Positions 26,170 through 35,212 of a stretch of 64,000 nucleotides of DNA are shown here, in pieces. A model generated the notes under the pieces. That model did not search any database. It was not told where the DNA came from and saw only the letters and a program-made list of their open reading frames with translations. The position numbers and the translations under genes were made by a program. The stretch's first letter is position 1, and each line of letters starts with the position of its first letter. Origin of the DNA: Gemmatimonadales bacterium (lineage in GTDB: Bacteria; Gemmatimonadota; Gemmatimonadetes; Palauibacterales; Palauibacteraceae); assembly GCA_009838765.1 (NCBI GenBank), contig VXQX01000024.1, forward strand, positions 1-64,000. The letters are read 5' to 3'.

Positions 26170-27748
26170 TCTGACCGAGGGGAAGGCGCCGGGGCAGGGC
26201 CGTTCCGCGACGCGGGTCGCCACCGGTATTCTCGCCAGCCGCATCACCGGGTTTTTGCGAGACGTGATCATCGCCGGCACATTCGGGGTCGGGCCGATCA
26301 CGGACGCGTACGCGGCCGCCCTCAAGATCCCGAACGCCTTTCGCAACCTCCTCAGCGAAGGCGCCCTCTCCGCCTCCTTCGTGCCGGTGTTCTCCTCGCT
26401 GATGGAGCGGGGCGACACATCGGCGGCGCGGAGGCTTGCCCAGGGCGTGCTGGGCGGCCTCGTCATGCTCTCCGCCCTCGTCGTGGCCGCGGTCGTCGCC
26501 GCCGCGCCCTGGCTGCTGGGGATCCTCGCGCCCGGCTACGACGCGGAGTTGAGCGAGCTTACGGCACACCTGGTCCGCATCCTCTTTCCCATGTCCGGGG
26601 TAATGATCGTCGGTGCATGGTGCCTCGGAATCCTCACGAGCCACCGCCGTTACTTCCTCCCGTTCGTCGCGCCGGTCGTCTGGAACCTGTCCCAGATCGT
26701 CGGCCTCCTGCTGGGAGCGCGGCTGGGGTGGGCGCCGCTCATCGTCGTGCTCGCCTGGTCCACCCTCGTCGGGAGCGTGCTGCAGGTCGCGGTGCAGCTG
26801 CCCGCCGTGTACCGCCTGCTCGGGACGATCCGGCCCCGGTTCGACCTCCGCTTCGAGCCCACGCGCCGCGTCGCGCGCAACGCCATGCCGGTCGCGGCGG
26901 GGCAGGGGATCTTCCAGCTCTCGAGCCTGACCGACGTGTTCGTCGCCAGCCTCCTCGCCGAGGGCGCGCTCACGGGCATCTACTTCGCGCAGCGCATCGC
27001 GATGGTGCCAATGGCCCTTTTCGGCGCCTCCGTGGCGGTGGCGGCGCTGCCGGAGATGTCGCGCGAGACGGGAGTCGAAGCCCTGCGCTCCCATCTCTCC
27101 ACCGGCGTGCGTCGGGTGGCCTACTTCATCCTCCCATCGGTTGCCGTGCTCCTCCTGCTCGGGGACCTCGTGACGTCGCTCGTCTACGAACGGGGAGCCT
27201 TCGAGGCCGAACACGTTCCAGTCGTGCGGTGGGGGCTGGGCGCGTACGCGCTCGGACTCGTCGCGACGGGCCTCACGAAGCTGTTCGCGAGCGCCTTCCA
27301 CGCCCTCCAGGACACGCGGACGCCGGTGAGATACGCCATGGCCGGGGTGGGGACCGGCATCCTCATCGGGGCCGCGACCGCGCTCTGGATGGAGGACCGC
27401 GGGTTCGGGCTGCGTGCGGCGGCCGGCCTTGTCTTCGGCAGTTCGGTCGGGGCCTGGGTCAACCTCGTCCTCCTCGTGCGCGGGCTGGGGCGGCGGGGCG
27501 CGGGAGGGTGGCTCCCCCCGGTGCGGCGTTCGCTCGCCCGCATGGCCGCGGGCGCCGGCCTTGCGAGCGGCGTCTTCCTGGCGATTCGTGCGCTGCTCGG
27601 GAGCCGCCTCCCGGACGGATTCTTCGGGAACGCCACCCTCCTCGCGGCCGCGCTCATCGCGGGCGGGCTCTGCTATGTGGGCTGCGCCGGCCTCCCGACC
27701 GGGCTGCGGACGGTCGGGGCGTCCCCACCCGTGGGGGGGAGGGAATGA
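26129..27748 (+). CDS. murJ: Lipid II flippase MurJ
   Basis: 539 residues with about 14 membrane helices, MATE-like (MOP superfamily). The N-terminal ASRITGFLRDVIIAGTFG, TDAYAAALKIPNAFRNLLSEG and ALSASFVPVFSSL blocks are typical MurJ. It moves lipid II across the inner membrane for peptidoglycan synthesis. The start is GTG 26129; the only later candidate before the conserved region is CTG 26171, just after the previous stop, so the true N-terminus may be ~14 residues shorter. It overlaps uvrC as ATGA. Confidence 0.93.
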   Translation: MTRGGRRETTGSVDLTEGKAPGQGRSATRVATGILASRITGFLRDVIIAGTFGVGPITDAYAAALKIPNAFRNLLSEGALSASFVPVFSSLMERGDTSAARRLAQGVLGGLVMLSALVVAAVVAAAPWLLGILAPGYDAELSELTAHLVRILFPMSGVMIVGAWCLGILTSHRRYFLPFVAPVVWNLSQIVGLLLGARLGWAPLIVVLAWSTLVGSVLQVAVQLPAVYRLLGTIRPRFDLRFEPTRRVARNAMPVAAGQGIFQLSSLTDVFVASLLAEGALTGIYFAQRIAMVPMALFGASVAVAALPEMSRETGVEALRSHLSTGVRRVAYFILPSVAVLLLLGDLVTSLVYERGAFEAEHVPVVRWGLGAYALGLVATGLTKLFASAFHALQDTRTPVRYAMAGVGTGILIGAATALWMEDRGFGLRAAAGLVFGSSVGAWVNLVLLVRGLGRRGAGGWLPPVRRSLARMAAGAGLASGVFLAIRALLGSRLPDGFFGNATLLAAALIAGGLCYVGCAGLPTGLRTVGASPPVGGRE

Positions 27749-29649
27749 GCGGGGAGCGGGGCTCGCCCGGCCCCGGTCCCGACGCGCTGCGCGAGCAGGC
27801 GCGCGGACTGGGTCACGAGCCCGGCGTGTACCTGTTTCGGGATGCCGCGGGGGAGGTCCTCTACGTGGGAAAGGCGAAGTCCCTCCGCTCGCGCGTCGCC
27901 TCCTATTTCGGCGCCGAGGCGAACCGTTCCGTAAAGCTCGCCCGCCTCGTACGGGAGATCGACGGCATCGAGACCTTCCCCGTGCGCTCGGAAGCCGAGG
28001 CCCTCCTCCTCGAATGGAATCTCATCCGCGAGTTCGGCCCGCGCTTCAACATCCACCTCCGGGACGACAAGAGCTATCCGTACATCAAGGTCACGGTCGG
28101 GGAGCCCTTCCCGCGGATCTTCGTGACGCGGCGGCTGCGGGATGACGGCTCGCGGTACCTGGGCCCCTTCACCGATGTCGGGGCCATGCGTCGGGCGCTG
28201 CGCACGATCAAGAAGATGTACACCGTGCGGTCGTGTCACTACCGGATGCCGGGTGAGCTTCCGCCCCGTCCCTGTCTCGACTACCACATCGGGCGCTGCA
28301 AGGCGCCGTGCGCGGGCCTCCAGTCCGAAGCGGACTATCGGGCGATGATCGACGAAATCCTCGAGATCCTCGGAGGGCGGACGGCGGCCGTGAGGCGCTC
28401 GGTGGAGGTCCGGATGGCGGAGGCCGCCGAAGCGCTGGACTACGAGCGCGCAGGGGAGTTGAGGGATGTCCTGCGTGGCCTCGATCAACTGGAGAGCCGG
28501 CAGGCGGCGATCGACCCGAGGGGCGGGAGCCACGACGCGATGGGGTTCGCGCGCCAGCCGGCGGGCGGCTCGGTGTGCGGCATCGTCCTGAGGGTGCGGG
28601 AGGGAAGACTCGTCGGCCGCCGGGTCCACTATCTCGCGAATGTCGGGGACGAATCGGACGAAGCCGTGCTCGGGGCCCTGGTGAAGGGGTACTATCTGCG
28701 CCAGGCGGACGATGTCCCGTCGGAACTTCTCGTTCCGGATCCGTTCGACGAGCAGGACCTCGTGGAGGAGTACCTTTCGGGCGTCGCCGGACACCGCTTC
28801 CGCATCCGGGTACCGAGGCGGGGACCGGGGCTGGAACTGACGCGGGCCGCCAACCGAAACGCGGCGCACGTGCTGGAACGGGACCGGGTGGAGCGTGGAG
28901 ACGAGGCGGAGGCCGGGGTCGACGCGGCAGGGCCGCCACCCGCCGGGGCACGGCTCGCGGAGGTGCTCGCGCTGGAGGCGCCCGCGCGGGACATCGTCTG
29001 TTTCGACGTGTCGACGCTCGCGGGTCGGGAGTCGGTGGGGAGCTCCGTGTGGCTCCGGGACGGGCGACCGCACAGGGATGAGTACCGGAGGTTCCGGATT
29101 CGGGACTCGGAGGACGGACGGACCGATGATTACGCCATGATGCAGGAGATCGTGTCGCGCTATTTCGACCGCCGCGTGCGGGAGGGCCGCCCCTTGCCGG
29201 ACCTCGTCGTCGTGGACGGGGGGAGAGGACAGCTGTCGGCCGCGCGGCAGGCGATGGATGGCGCCGGCGTCTCCGATCTGCCCACCGTGGCGCTCGCGAA
29301 GCGTGAAGAAGAGGTGTTCCGCCTTGGGACTCCGGCGCCGTTGCGGCTTCCGCGCGCCGACCCGGGCCTGCACTGGCTGCAGCGGGCGCGCGATGAGGCC
29401 CATCGCTTCGCCCTCAGGTACAACCGGACGCTACGCCGGCGCCGTGCCCTCAGATCGAGGTTGAGCGAGATCCCGGGGGTGGGCCCGGAGCGCGAGCAGC
29501 GTCTGCTTGAGCGGTTCGGCAGTCTCGATCTCATCCGGAGGGCCACGCCCGCGCAACTCGCGCGCACGCCCGGGATCGGCCCGGCGACCGCCACGTCGAT
29601 CCTCGCGGCGCTCCGCGAGGAGGACCCTGTCCCGGGGGCCGCCTCGTGA
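27745..29649 (+). CDS. uvrC: UvrABC excinuclease subunit C
   Basis: 634 residues. GIY-YIG nuclease domain (GVYLFRDAAGEVLYVGKAKS, about 27-46), a cysteine cluster (PCLDYHIGRCKAPCAG), UVR domain (EALDYERAGELRDVL, about 230-245), RNase H-like C-terminal nuclease (VCFDVSTLAGRESVGS; VVVDGGRGQL) and tandem helix-hairpin-helix motifs at the end. UvrC makes both incisions in nucleotide excision repair. ATG 27745 overlaps the murJ stop. Confidence 0.97.
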   Translation: MSGERGSPGPGPDALREQARGLGHEPGVYLFRDAAGEVLYVGKAKSLRSRVASYFGAEANRSVKLARLVREIDGIETFPVRSEAEALLLEWNLIREFGPRFNIHLRDDKSYPYIKVTVGEPFPRIFVTRRLRDDGSRYLGPFTDVGAMRRALRTIKKMYTVRSCHYRMPGELPPRPCLDYHIGRCKAPCAGLQSEADYRAMIDEILEILGGRTAAVRRSVEVRMAEAAEALDYERAGELRDVLRGLDQLESRQAAIDPRGGSHDAMGFARQPAGGSVCGIVLRVREGRLVGRRVHYLANVGDESDEAVLGALVKGYYLRQADDVPSELLVPDPFDEQDLVEEYLSGVAGHRFRIRVPRRGPGLELTRAANRNAAHVLERDRVERGDEAEAGVDAAGPPPAGARLAEVLALEAPARDIVCFDVSTLAGRESVGSSVWLRDGRPHRDEYRRFRIRDSEDGRTDDYAMMQEIVSRYFDRRVREGRPLPDLVVVDGGRGQLSAARQAMDGAGVSDLPTVALAKREEEVFRLGTPAPLRLPRADPGLHWLQRARDEAHRFALRYNRTLRRRRALRSRLSEIPGVGPEREQRLLERFGSLDLIRRATPAQLARTPGIGPATATSILAALREEDPVPGAAS

Positions 29650-29834
29650 TGAGCAGCGGACATCCCCCCGCGGGTCTGTGTACACGCTGCCGTCATCGAC
29701 GCTGGATCCGGAGCGACCGCGGGTCCGTCTTCCTCCTCTGTCGGCTCTCGCGCACGGACGCGCGTTTCCGGCGCTATCCGACGCTTCCGGTGCTGCGCTG
29801 TGCCGGCTTCCAGCCGGAAGAGGAGGCTTCGTGA
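29646..29834 (+). CDS. Conserved small cysteine-containing protein
   Basis: 61-62 residues between uvrC and gltX, overlapping both (GTGATGA at its start, GTGA at its end). It has LCTRCRHRRW near the N-terminus, an SVFLLC segment, a RYPTLPVLRCAGF block and four cysteines suitable for one metal site. I recall similar unnamed short proteins in other diderm phyla, but cannot search. The tight double overlap supports real translation. Start may be GTG 29646 or ATG 29649. Function unknown. Confidence 0.75.
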   Translation: MMSSGHPPAGLCTRCRHRRWIRSDRGSVFLLCRLSRTDARFRRYPTLPVLRCAGFQPEEEAS

Positions 29835-31291
29835 CGGCCCCGGCCGCCTCGACGGCGCGGGTCCGAACCCGCTTCGCGCCGAGTCCGACCGGAGCCCTCC
29901 ACCTCGGCAACGCGCGCACTGCGATCCTGAATTGGCTTTTTGCGCGGCGGCACGGCGGCGCCTTCGTGCTCCGCCTTGAGGATACGGACACCGAGCGCGG
30001 CGTGCCGGGGGGGGAGGAGATGATCTACGAAGCCCTCGACTGGCTCGGGATCGCCCCGGACGAGGGACCGCGGGAGGGGGGATCGTTCGCGCCATACCGC
30101 CAGTTGGCCCGGGCCGACCGGCACCGGGCCCGCGCGGCGGAGCTGCTGGAATCGGGGAGGGCCTTCCGCTGCTACTGCCGGCCGGACGAACTCGACGCGC
30201 GGCGGGCGGAGGCGATCGCCGCGGGGAAGCCCACCGGACGGGATGCGCGCTGCCGCGGCCTAGCCGCCGAGGTGGCGCGCCGCCACGAGGCGGAGGGGCG
30301 GGAGGCCGCGATCCGGCTGCGCGTGGAATCCGGGCCCGTCGAGTTCACGGATCTCCTGAAGGGCACCCTCGCGATCGACGGCGACGACCTGGGGGACCTC
30401 GTCCTCGTGCGGAGCGACGGGCGGCCTACATACAACTTCGCGGTCGCGGTGGACGACATCGAGATGGAGATCAGCCACGTGATCCGGGGCGTGGGCCATC
30501 TCTCGAACACACCCAAGCAGGTGCTCCTGTACCGGGCCTTCGGGGTGAGACCGCCGGAGTTCGTCCACATCCCGACCGTGCTCGCCCCCGGGGGAGGGAA
30601 GCTCTCCAAGCGGCGCGGGGCGGCGGGGGTCCTCGACTACCGGGAGCGGGGATTCCATCCGGACGCGGTGCTCAACTACCTGTCGCTCCTCTCGTGGTCC
30701 TCGGAGGACGGAGAGGAGTTCCTGAGCCGGGAGGCGCTCGTGGAACGGATCGACCTCGACCGGCTGGGGGCGGCCGATACCGAGGTGGATGAGGAGAAGA
30801 TGGCCTGGCTTTCCGGCCAGCACCTGCGGACGGAACCGCCCGGTCGGCTGGCCCGCGACTGGGCCGCGCGGCTCGATGTGGAAGGCCTGGGGCTCAGCGA
30901 CTCCGATCTCCACCGGGCCGCGGAGGTCTTCGCCAAACGCACGCGTCTGCTCTCCGATGTCACGTCCGAGATCGAGCCGATCTACCGCGCCCCGGAGACC
31001 GGCGGGTCCGGCGCCCGGGAGTCGCTCTCCGACCCTGCGGCGGCGACCGCGATCCGCCTCGCGCGGGCGGCGTGGGTGGATACGACGTGGCGACCCGAAC
31101 CCCTCGCCTCGGCGCTTCGCTCCGCGATGCGCGACGCCGGGCTCGCGGGGCGTACGTTCTTTCCGCCCGTTCGGGTCGCCCTGACCGGGCAGCTTCACGG
31201 CCCCGACCTCGGCGAGGTCGCCTACGCGCTCGGACGGGAGCGCACCCTCGCGCGGCTCGCGGCGGCGGCAGAAAAGGAGCGAAGCGTATGA
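29831..31291 (+). CDS. gltX: Glutamyl-tRNA synthetase
   Basis: 486 residues, class I. HIGH-type motif FAPSPTGALHLGNARTA at about 13-29 and KMSKS-type motif GGKLSKRRGA; the catalytic Rossmann fold is followed by an all-helical anticodon domain, as in bacterial GluRS. GTG 29831 overlaps the preceding small gene. It may be discriminating or also charge tRNA-Gln; the sequence does not tell. It overlaps thrC as ATGA. Confidence 0.96.
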   Translation: MTAPAASTARVRTRFAPSPTGALHLGNARTAILNWLFARRHGGAFVLRLEDTDTERGVPGGEEMIYEALDWLGIAPDEGPREGGSFAPYRQLARADRHRARAAELLESGRAFRCYCRPDELDARRAEAIAAGKPTGRDARCRGLAAEVARRHEAEGREAAIRLRVESGPVEFTDLLKGTLAIDGDDLGDLVLVRSDGRPTYNFAVAVDDIEMEISHVIRGVGHLSNTPKQVLLYRAFGVRPPEFVHIPTVLAPGGGKLSKRRGAAGVLDYRERGFHPDAVLNYLSLLSWSSEDGEEFLSREALVERIDLDRLGAADTEVDEEKMAWLSGQHLRTEPPGRLARDWAARLDVEGLGLSDSDLHRAAEVFAKRTRLLSDVTSEIEPIYRAPETGGSGARESLSDPAAATAIRLARAAWVDTTWRPEPLASALRSAMRDAGLAGRTFFPPVRVALTGQLHGPDLGEVAYALGRERTLARLAAAAEKERSV

Positions 31292-32427
31292 GCTGGAGCC
31301 TCGAATGCGGCCTCTGCCGGCGACCCGTCGCGCGGGGGCTGGCCACGGTGTGCCCGGACCCGGACTGCGGGAAGCCTCTGCTTGCCCGGTACGACCTGGC
31401 GAACCTGGACGGCGAAGCGTTGCGGCGGACCTGGGCCGGGCGACAAGGCGGCATGTGGCGGTTTCGGGAGATCATGCCCGTCGAGCCGAACGAAGATCCC
31501 GTGACGCTTGGGGAGGGCGGCACGCCCCTGATCGAGATCGAGGTCGGCGGGGAGTTCGAGGGTCTCACGCTCATGGTGAAGGACGAGGGCCTCAACCCCA
31601 CGGGGAGCTTCAAGGACCGGGGCCTGTGCGCCGCCGTCACGCGGGCGGTGCACGAAGGGGCTACGGACCTCGTCATCCCGAGCGCCGGGAACGCCGGGGC
31701 CGCTCTTGCGGCCTACGCGGCGCGCGCCGGAGTACCCTCTCGCCTCTTCATCCCGGAGGACACGCCGGAGGGCGTCGCCCGGCGCTGCGAGCATTACGGT
31801 GCCGACATCGTCCGGGTCGACGGACTCATCGACGAATGCGGCCGCCTCTCCGCCGAGTACGGGGCGGAAACGGGCGCCTTCAACATCTCCACGCTGAAGG
31901 AGCCGTACCGGATCGAGGGAAAGAAGACGATGATGCTCGAGATCGTCGAAGCGCTCGGGTGGCGGGCGCCCGACGCCATCGTCTATCCGACCGGCGGCGG
32001 CACGGGTCTCATCGGCAGCGCCAAGACGCTGGCGGAGTTGCGTGAACTCGGCCTGATCGACGGCGACACGCGGCTCTACGCGGTGCAGGGCACGGGCTGC
32101 GCGCCGATCGTCCGCGCGCATGCGGCGGGCGAGACGTACGCCGAGCCGTGGCGGAACGCCTCGACCGAAGCCTGGGGGCTCCGGGTTCCGGGGGCGCTCG
32201 GAGATTTCCTGATGCTCGAAGCCATCCGCGCGTCGGGCGGAGGCGGAGTTGCCGTCTCCGACGAGGCGATGATGGATGGGGCCCTCGAACTCGGCGCAGC
32301 CGGCGTCGGGGCCTCGATCGAAGGCGGGGCCACCTTCGCCGGAGCGCGCGAACTCCGGCGATCCGGGGAGTTGCGGGACGGGGAGACCGTCGTCCTCTTC
32401 AACACCGCGCATCTCCTCACCTACTGA
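31288..32427 (+). CDS. thrC: Threonine synthase
   Basis: 379 residues, PLP-dependent fold II. The PLP lysine is in NPTGSFKDRG, the phosphate-binding loop is PTGGGTGLIGS, and the VIPSAGNAGAA block is typical. The N-terminus carries C7, C10, C22 and C27, a zinc-ribbon-like element seen in the archaeal-type branch. It converts O-phosphohomoserine to threonine. ATG 31288 overlaps the gltX stop. A hairpin follows the stop, probably ending this transcript. Confidence 0.95.
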   Translation: MSWSLECGLCRRPVARGLATVCPDPDCGKPLLARYDLANLDGEALRRTWAGRQGGMWRFREIMPVEPNEDPVTLGEGGTPLIEIEVGGEFEGLTLMVKDEGLNPTGSFKDRGLCAAVTRAVHEGATDLVIPSAGNAGAALAAYAARAGVPSRLFIPEDTPEGVARRCEHYGADIVRVDGLIDECGRLSAEYGAETGAFNISTLKEPYRIEGKKTMMLEIVEALGWRAPDAIVYPTGGGTGLIGSAKTLAELRELGLIDGDTRLYAVQGTGCAPIVRAHAAGETYAEPWRNASTEAWGLRVPGALGDFLMLEAIRASGGGGVAVSDEAMMDGALELGAAGVGASIEGGATFAGARELRRSGELRDGETVVLFNTAHLLTY

Positions 32428-32428
32428 A

Positions 32429-32444
32429 GCACGGGGCTCCGTGC
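32429..32444 (+). terminator. Hairpin after thrC
   Basis: GCACGG (32429-32434) and CCGTGC (32439-32444) form a perfect 6-bp stem with a 4-base loop directly after the thrC TGA. No T-run follows, so it may need Rho or only protect the 3' end. The next gene starts at 32512 behind a TACCTT box (32464-32469). Confidence 0.45.
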
Positions 32445-32511
32445 GCCGTGGGGGCCTTCCGGCTACCTTGGCCGTGGTTGTGACTCAAAACAGAGACAGG
32501 GGTTCAGAGCG

Positions 32512-33840
32512 ATGTCGAACATGGTGCGTACTGGCGCGAGGGCGGCGACCGCCGCCACCCTGGCGTCGATCTTCACTGCCGCGGGACTCTTCGGGCAGGA
32601 ATGCGAGTTCGACCCGAACAGCGCAGCCTCGACGGCTTCCGAAGCTCTTCAGGAACTCGCCGAGGCCGCAACGGCACAGGACAGCCTGACGATCTTCACG
32701 GAGGCGTGGGAGGCGCTCGGGGCGGATCTGGACAGCGACAATCCGGTGGTCCCCCTGCTGGGCGCCCAGATCCAGATAGGTCTCGGCAACTTCCCGGATG
32801 CCGTGGGGTTTCTCGACCGCTACGACGCCACCGCGTCGCCCGAGTGCATGATGCACAGCGAGGCGCAGCGGTACAACGGCTGGGTCCGGCTCTACAACCG
32901 GGGCGTCACGGCCTACGGCGCATCCGACTTCGAGACGGCGCTCGACGCCTTCGCGCTTGCGAACGAGTTCAATCCCGACCTCCGCACGTACAGCAACGCG
33001 GCGCTCCTTCAGTCGCAACTGGGAGACAATGCGGGTGCGATCGAGACGTACCGGGCCGCGCTCGCCGCGGACATTCCCGAGGCGGACGCGGAGTCGCTGC
33101 GCGGTATCGTCCGCGGACTCGGCGACATGCTGGCGATCGAAGACAGGGCGGATGAAGCCCTTCAGATCTACAGCGACTACCTCGCCGGCAATCCGGACGA
33201 TGTCGTGATTCAGATCCGGTACGCGGGAGTGCTGGCCGATCAGGGGCAGGCCGAAGAGTCGGCCGCGATCTATGCCGAAACCCTCGAGCGCACGGACCTG
33301 ACCTACCAGCAGTGGCTCGAAGTCGGAGTGGGGTTCTACAACACACAGAACTTCCCGGACGCGGCGACCGCGTTCGGGAATGCGCGCGAGGGGAACCCCT
33401 ACAACAAGGAGGCGATGGAGAACTACGTCAACGCTTCCATCCAGTCGGGCCGTCCCGGGCCCGTGATTGCGCTCGCGGACACCTTGACCCGGTGGTATCC
33501 CTACGATGCGCTTGCTCACCAGTTGCGCTTCCAGGCCCTCGGCCGCGCCGACATGAACGAGCGGGCGATGGAGGTCATGGGCGAGGAGCAGGAGTTGCCG
33601 CTCTCCGTCACGTTCGCGCAGATGGCCGCTGCCGAAGGCGGCCGGTACGTCGTCCAGGTCGCCTTCACGAACCGCACCGCCGGCGGGACGCTGCAGATCC
33701 CCTTCGAGTTCGTCGATGCCGGAGGACAGGTCGTCACGGAGCACACGCATGCGTTCGAGGCCGACTCCGGCGGCTTCACCTTCGAGATCGAGTCCGACAT
33801 ACCCCTGGCCGGGTTCCGCTACGGAACCATCGGGGGCTGA
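32512..33840 (+). CDS. Secreted tetratricopeptide-repeat protein
   Basis: 442 residues. An N-terminal signal peptide (about 1-29, cleavage near LFG-QEC) is followed by several TPR-like helical pairs (AYGASDFETALDAFALA; AGVLADQGQAEESAAIYAET; GVGFYNTQNFPDAATAFG) up to about residue 340 and a C-terminal beta-sandwich-like part (about 355-442). It is probably periplasmic, serving as a protein-protein scaffold. The cysteine after the signal is not in a clear lipobox. The gene stands alone between two small gaps, behind a possible promoter box (TACCTT at 32464). Partner unknown. Confidence 0.8.
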   Translation: MSNMVRTGARAATAATLASIFTAAGLFGQECEFDPNSAASTASEALQELAEAATAQDSLTIFTEAWEALGADLDSDNPVVPLLGAQIQIGLGNFPDAVGFLDRYDATASPECMMHSEAQRYNGWVRLYNRGVTAYGASDFETALDAFALANEFNPDLRTYSNAALLQSQLGDNAGAIETYRAALAADIPEADAESLRGIVRGLGDMLAIEDRADEALQIYSDYLAGNPDDVVIQIRYAGVLADQGQAEESAAIYAETLERTDLTYQQWLEVGVGFYNTQNFPDAATAFGNAREGNPYNKEAMENYVNASIQSGRPGPVIALADTLTRWYPYDALAHQLRFQALGRADMNERAMEVMGEEQELPLSVTFAQMAAAEGGRYVVQVAFTNRTAGGTLQIPFEFVDAGGQVVTEHTHAFEADSGGFTFEIESDIPLAGFRYGTIGG

Positions 33841-33890
33841 CCGCCCGGTACTGCCAGACCGCGGGCGCGGGCCGCTCGCGGGAAGCCGGA

Positions 33891-33918
33891 GCAGCCCGAA
33901 ACCAGCCCCACGGGCTGC
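33891..33918 (+). terminator. Perfect 8-bp hairpin before the DUF512 gene
   Basis: GCAGCCCG (33891-33898) pairs with CGGGCTGC (33911-33918) over a 12-base loop; TAG follows and the next ATG is at 33925. It may end the TPR-gene transcript. The right arm CCCACGGGCTGCTA resembles, in inverse orientation, the 14-base repeat found at the rnr and gpsA stop codons (12 of 14 bases). Confidence 0.45.
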
Positions 33919-33924
33919 TAGACC

Positions 33925-35202
33925 ATGATTCGAATCGCCAGCGTTGAGCCGGGGTCCATTGCCGCAGATCTCGAACTGCCGGCAGGTCTCGCCGTGCTCG
34001 AGATCAACGGCAAGCCCATCCGGGACGGCCTCGACCTTCTCTTCCACCAGGCGGAACCCGCGCTCCGGGTGCTCGCCGAGCAGCGGACCGGCGAGCGGTT
34101 TCTGTTCGACATCGAGAAACCGGCGGACGAGCCCCTCGGAATCGTCCCGGAGCCCGACAAGATCCGCCGCTGCACGAACGCGTGCCCCTTTTGCTTCGTG
34201 AAGGGGAACCCGAAGCGCGACCGGCTCCGGGCGCCGCTCTATGTGAAGGATGACGACTATCGGCTGTCCTTCCTGCACGGCCACTACATCACGCTGACGA
34301 ACCTGCGTCCGGATGACTGGGACCGGATATTCGAGCAACGACTGTCCCCGCTCTACGTGAGTGTCCACTCGACGGACCCCACGGTCCGGCTCGAGATGCT
34401 GAAGAATCCCCGGAGCGCGAATATCGGGCAGGATCTCGACCGGCTGGCCGAGGGCCGCATCGTCGTGCACGCGCAGGTCGTCCTCTGTCCCGAACTGAAC
34501 GACGGCGAAGACCTGACGCGAACGATCGAAGACCTCTATCGCCGCGGGGATGCGATCCGGTCGCTCTCCATCGTACCTGTGGGGCTGACCTCCTGGAACG
34601 CGGCGCCGGGCGGGCGGACCCTCGAACCGGCGGAGTGTCGCGCGGCGCTCGACGCCGTCGACGCGATCCGGGAGCGGGCGCTGTCGGAGCGGGGGCAGGG
34701 CTGGTGCTACGCCGCCGACGAAATGTACCTGCAGGCGGGACTCGAACCGCCCGGCGCCGCATACTTCGACGATCACGAACTCGAGAGCAACGGCGTCGGG
34801 GCGATTTCCACGCTGACGGATCGCGTGACCGGGCAACTGGAGGCGCTCCACCCGCTGGAGGGGTGCCGGGTCGTTGCGGTCACCGGGACCTCGATGGGGC
34901 CGACGCTGACCCGCCTCGTGGGCCGCATCGCCCGGCGCACCGGCGCCGAGGTGTCGACGGTCGCGGTCGAGAACACGCTGTACGGGCCGATGGTCACGAC
35001 GGCGGGCCTCCTGCCGGGTGCGGATCACCGGAGCGCGCTCCGCGGCGCGGGAGACTTCGACGTGGCCCTCTTCTCGGCGCAGGCGCTGAACGACGGAGAC
35101 CTCTTCCTCGACGACCTGAGCCTGGCCGAGTTGCGGGCTGATTTTCCCGGCCGCCGGGTCGAGCCCTCCCGCGACCTCGTCGACGTCCTCTCGCGGCTCT
35201 AG
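33925..35202 (+). CDS. DUF512 radical-SAM protein with N-terminal PDZ
   Basis: 425 residues: a short PDZ-like domain (SVEPGSIAADLELPAGLAVL, early residues), a radical-SAM-type cluster motif CTNACPFCF with C83, C87 and C90, and a C-terminal DUF512 domain (about 215-425). The CX3CX2C arrangement fits a [4Fe-4S] cluster that cleaves SAM. The reaction is unknown for the family. It is immediately upstream of der, plsY and gpsA, a gene order also typical of Clostridia, which hints at a link to ribosome assembly or lipid synthesis. Confidence 0.9.
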   Translation: MIRIASVEPGSIAADLELPAGLAVLEINGKPIRDGLDLLFHQAEPALRVLAEQRTGERFLFDIEKPADEPLGIVPEPDKIRRCTNACPFCFVKGNPKRDRLRAPLYVKDDDYRLSFLHGHYITLTNLRPDDWDRIFEQRLSPLYVSVHSTDPTVRLEMLKNPRSANIGQDLDRLAEGRIVVHAQVVLCPELNDGEDLTRTIEDLYRRGDAIRSLSIVPVGLTSWNAAPGGRTLEPAECRAALDAVDAIRERALSERGQGWCYAADEMYLQAGLEPPGAAYFDDHELESNGVGAISTLTDRVTGQLEALHPLEGCRVVAVTGTSMGPTLTRLVGRIARRTGAEVSTVAVENTLYGPMVTTAGLLPGADHRSALRGAGDFDVALFSAQALNDGDLFLDDLSLAELRADFPGRRVEPSRDLVDVLSRL

Positions 35203-35212
35203 CAGCGCACCG

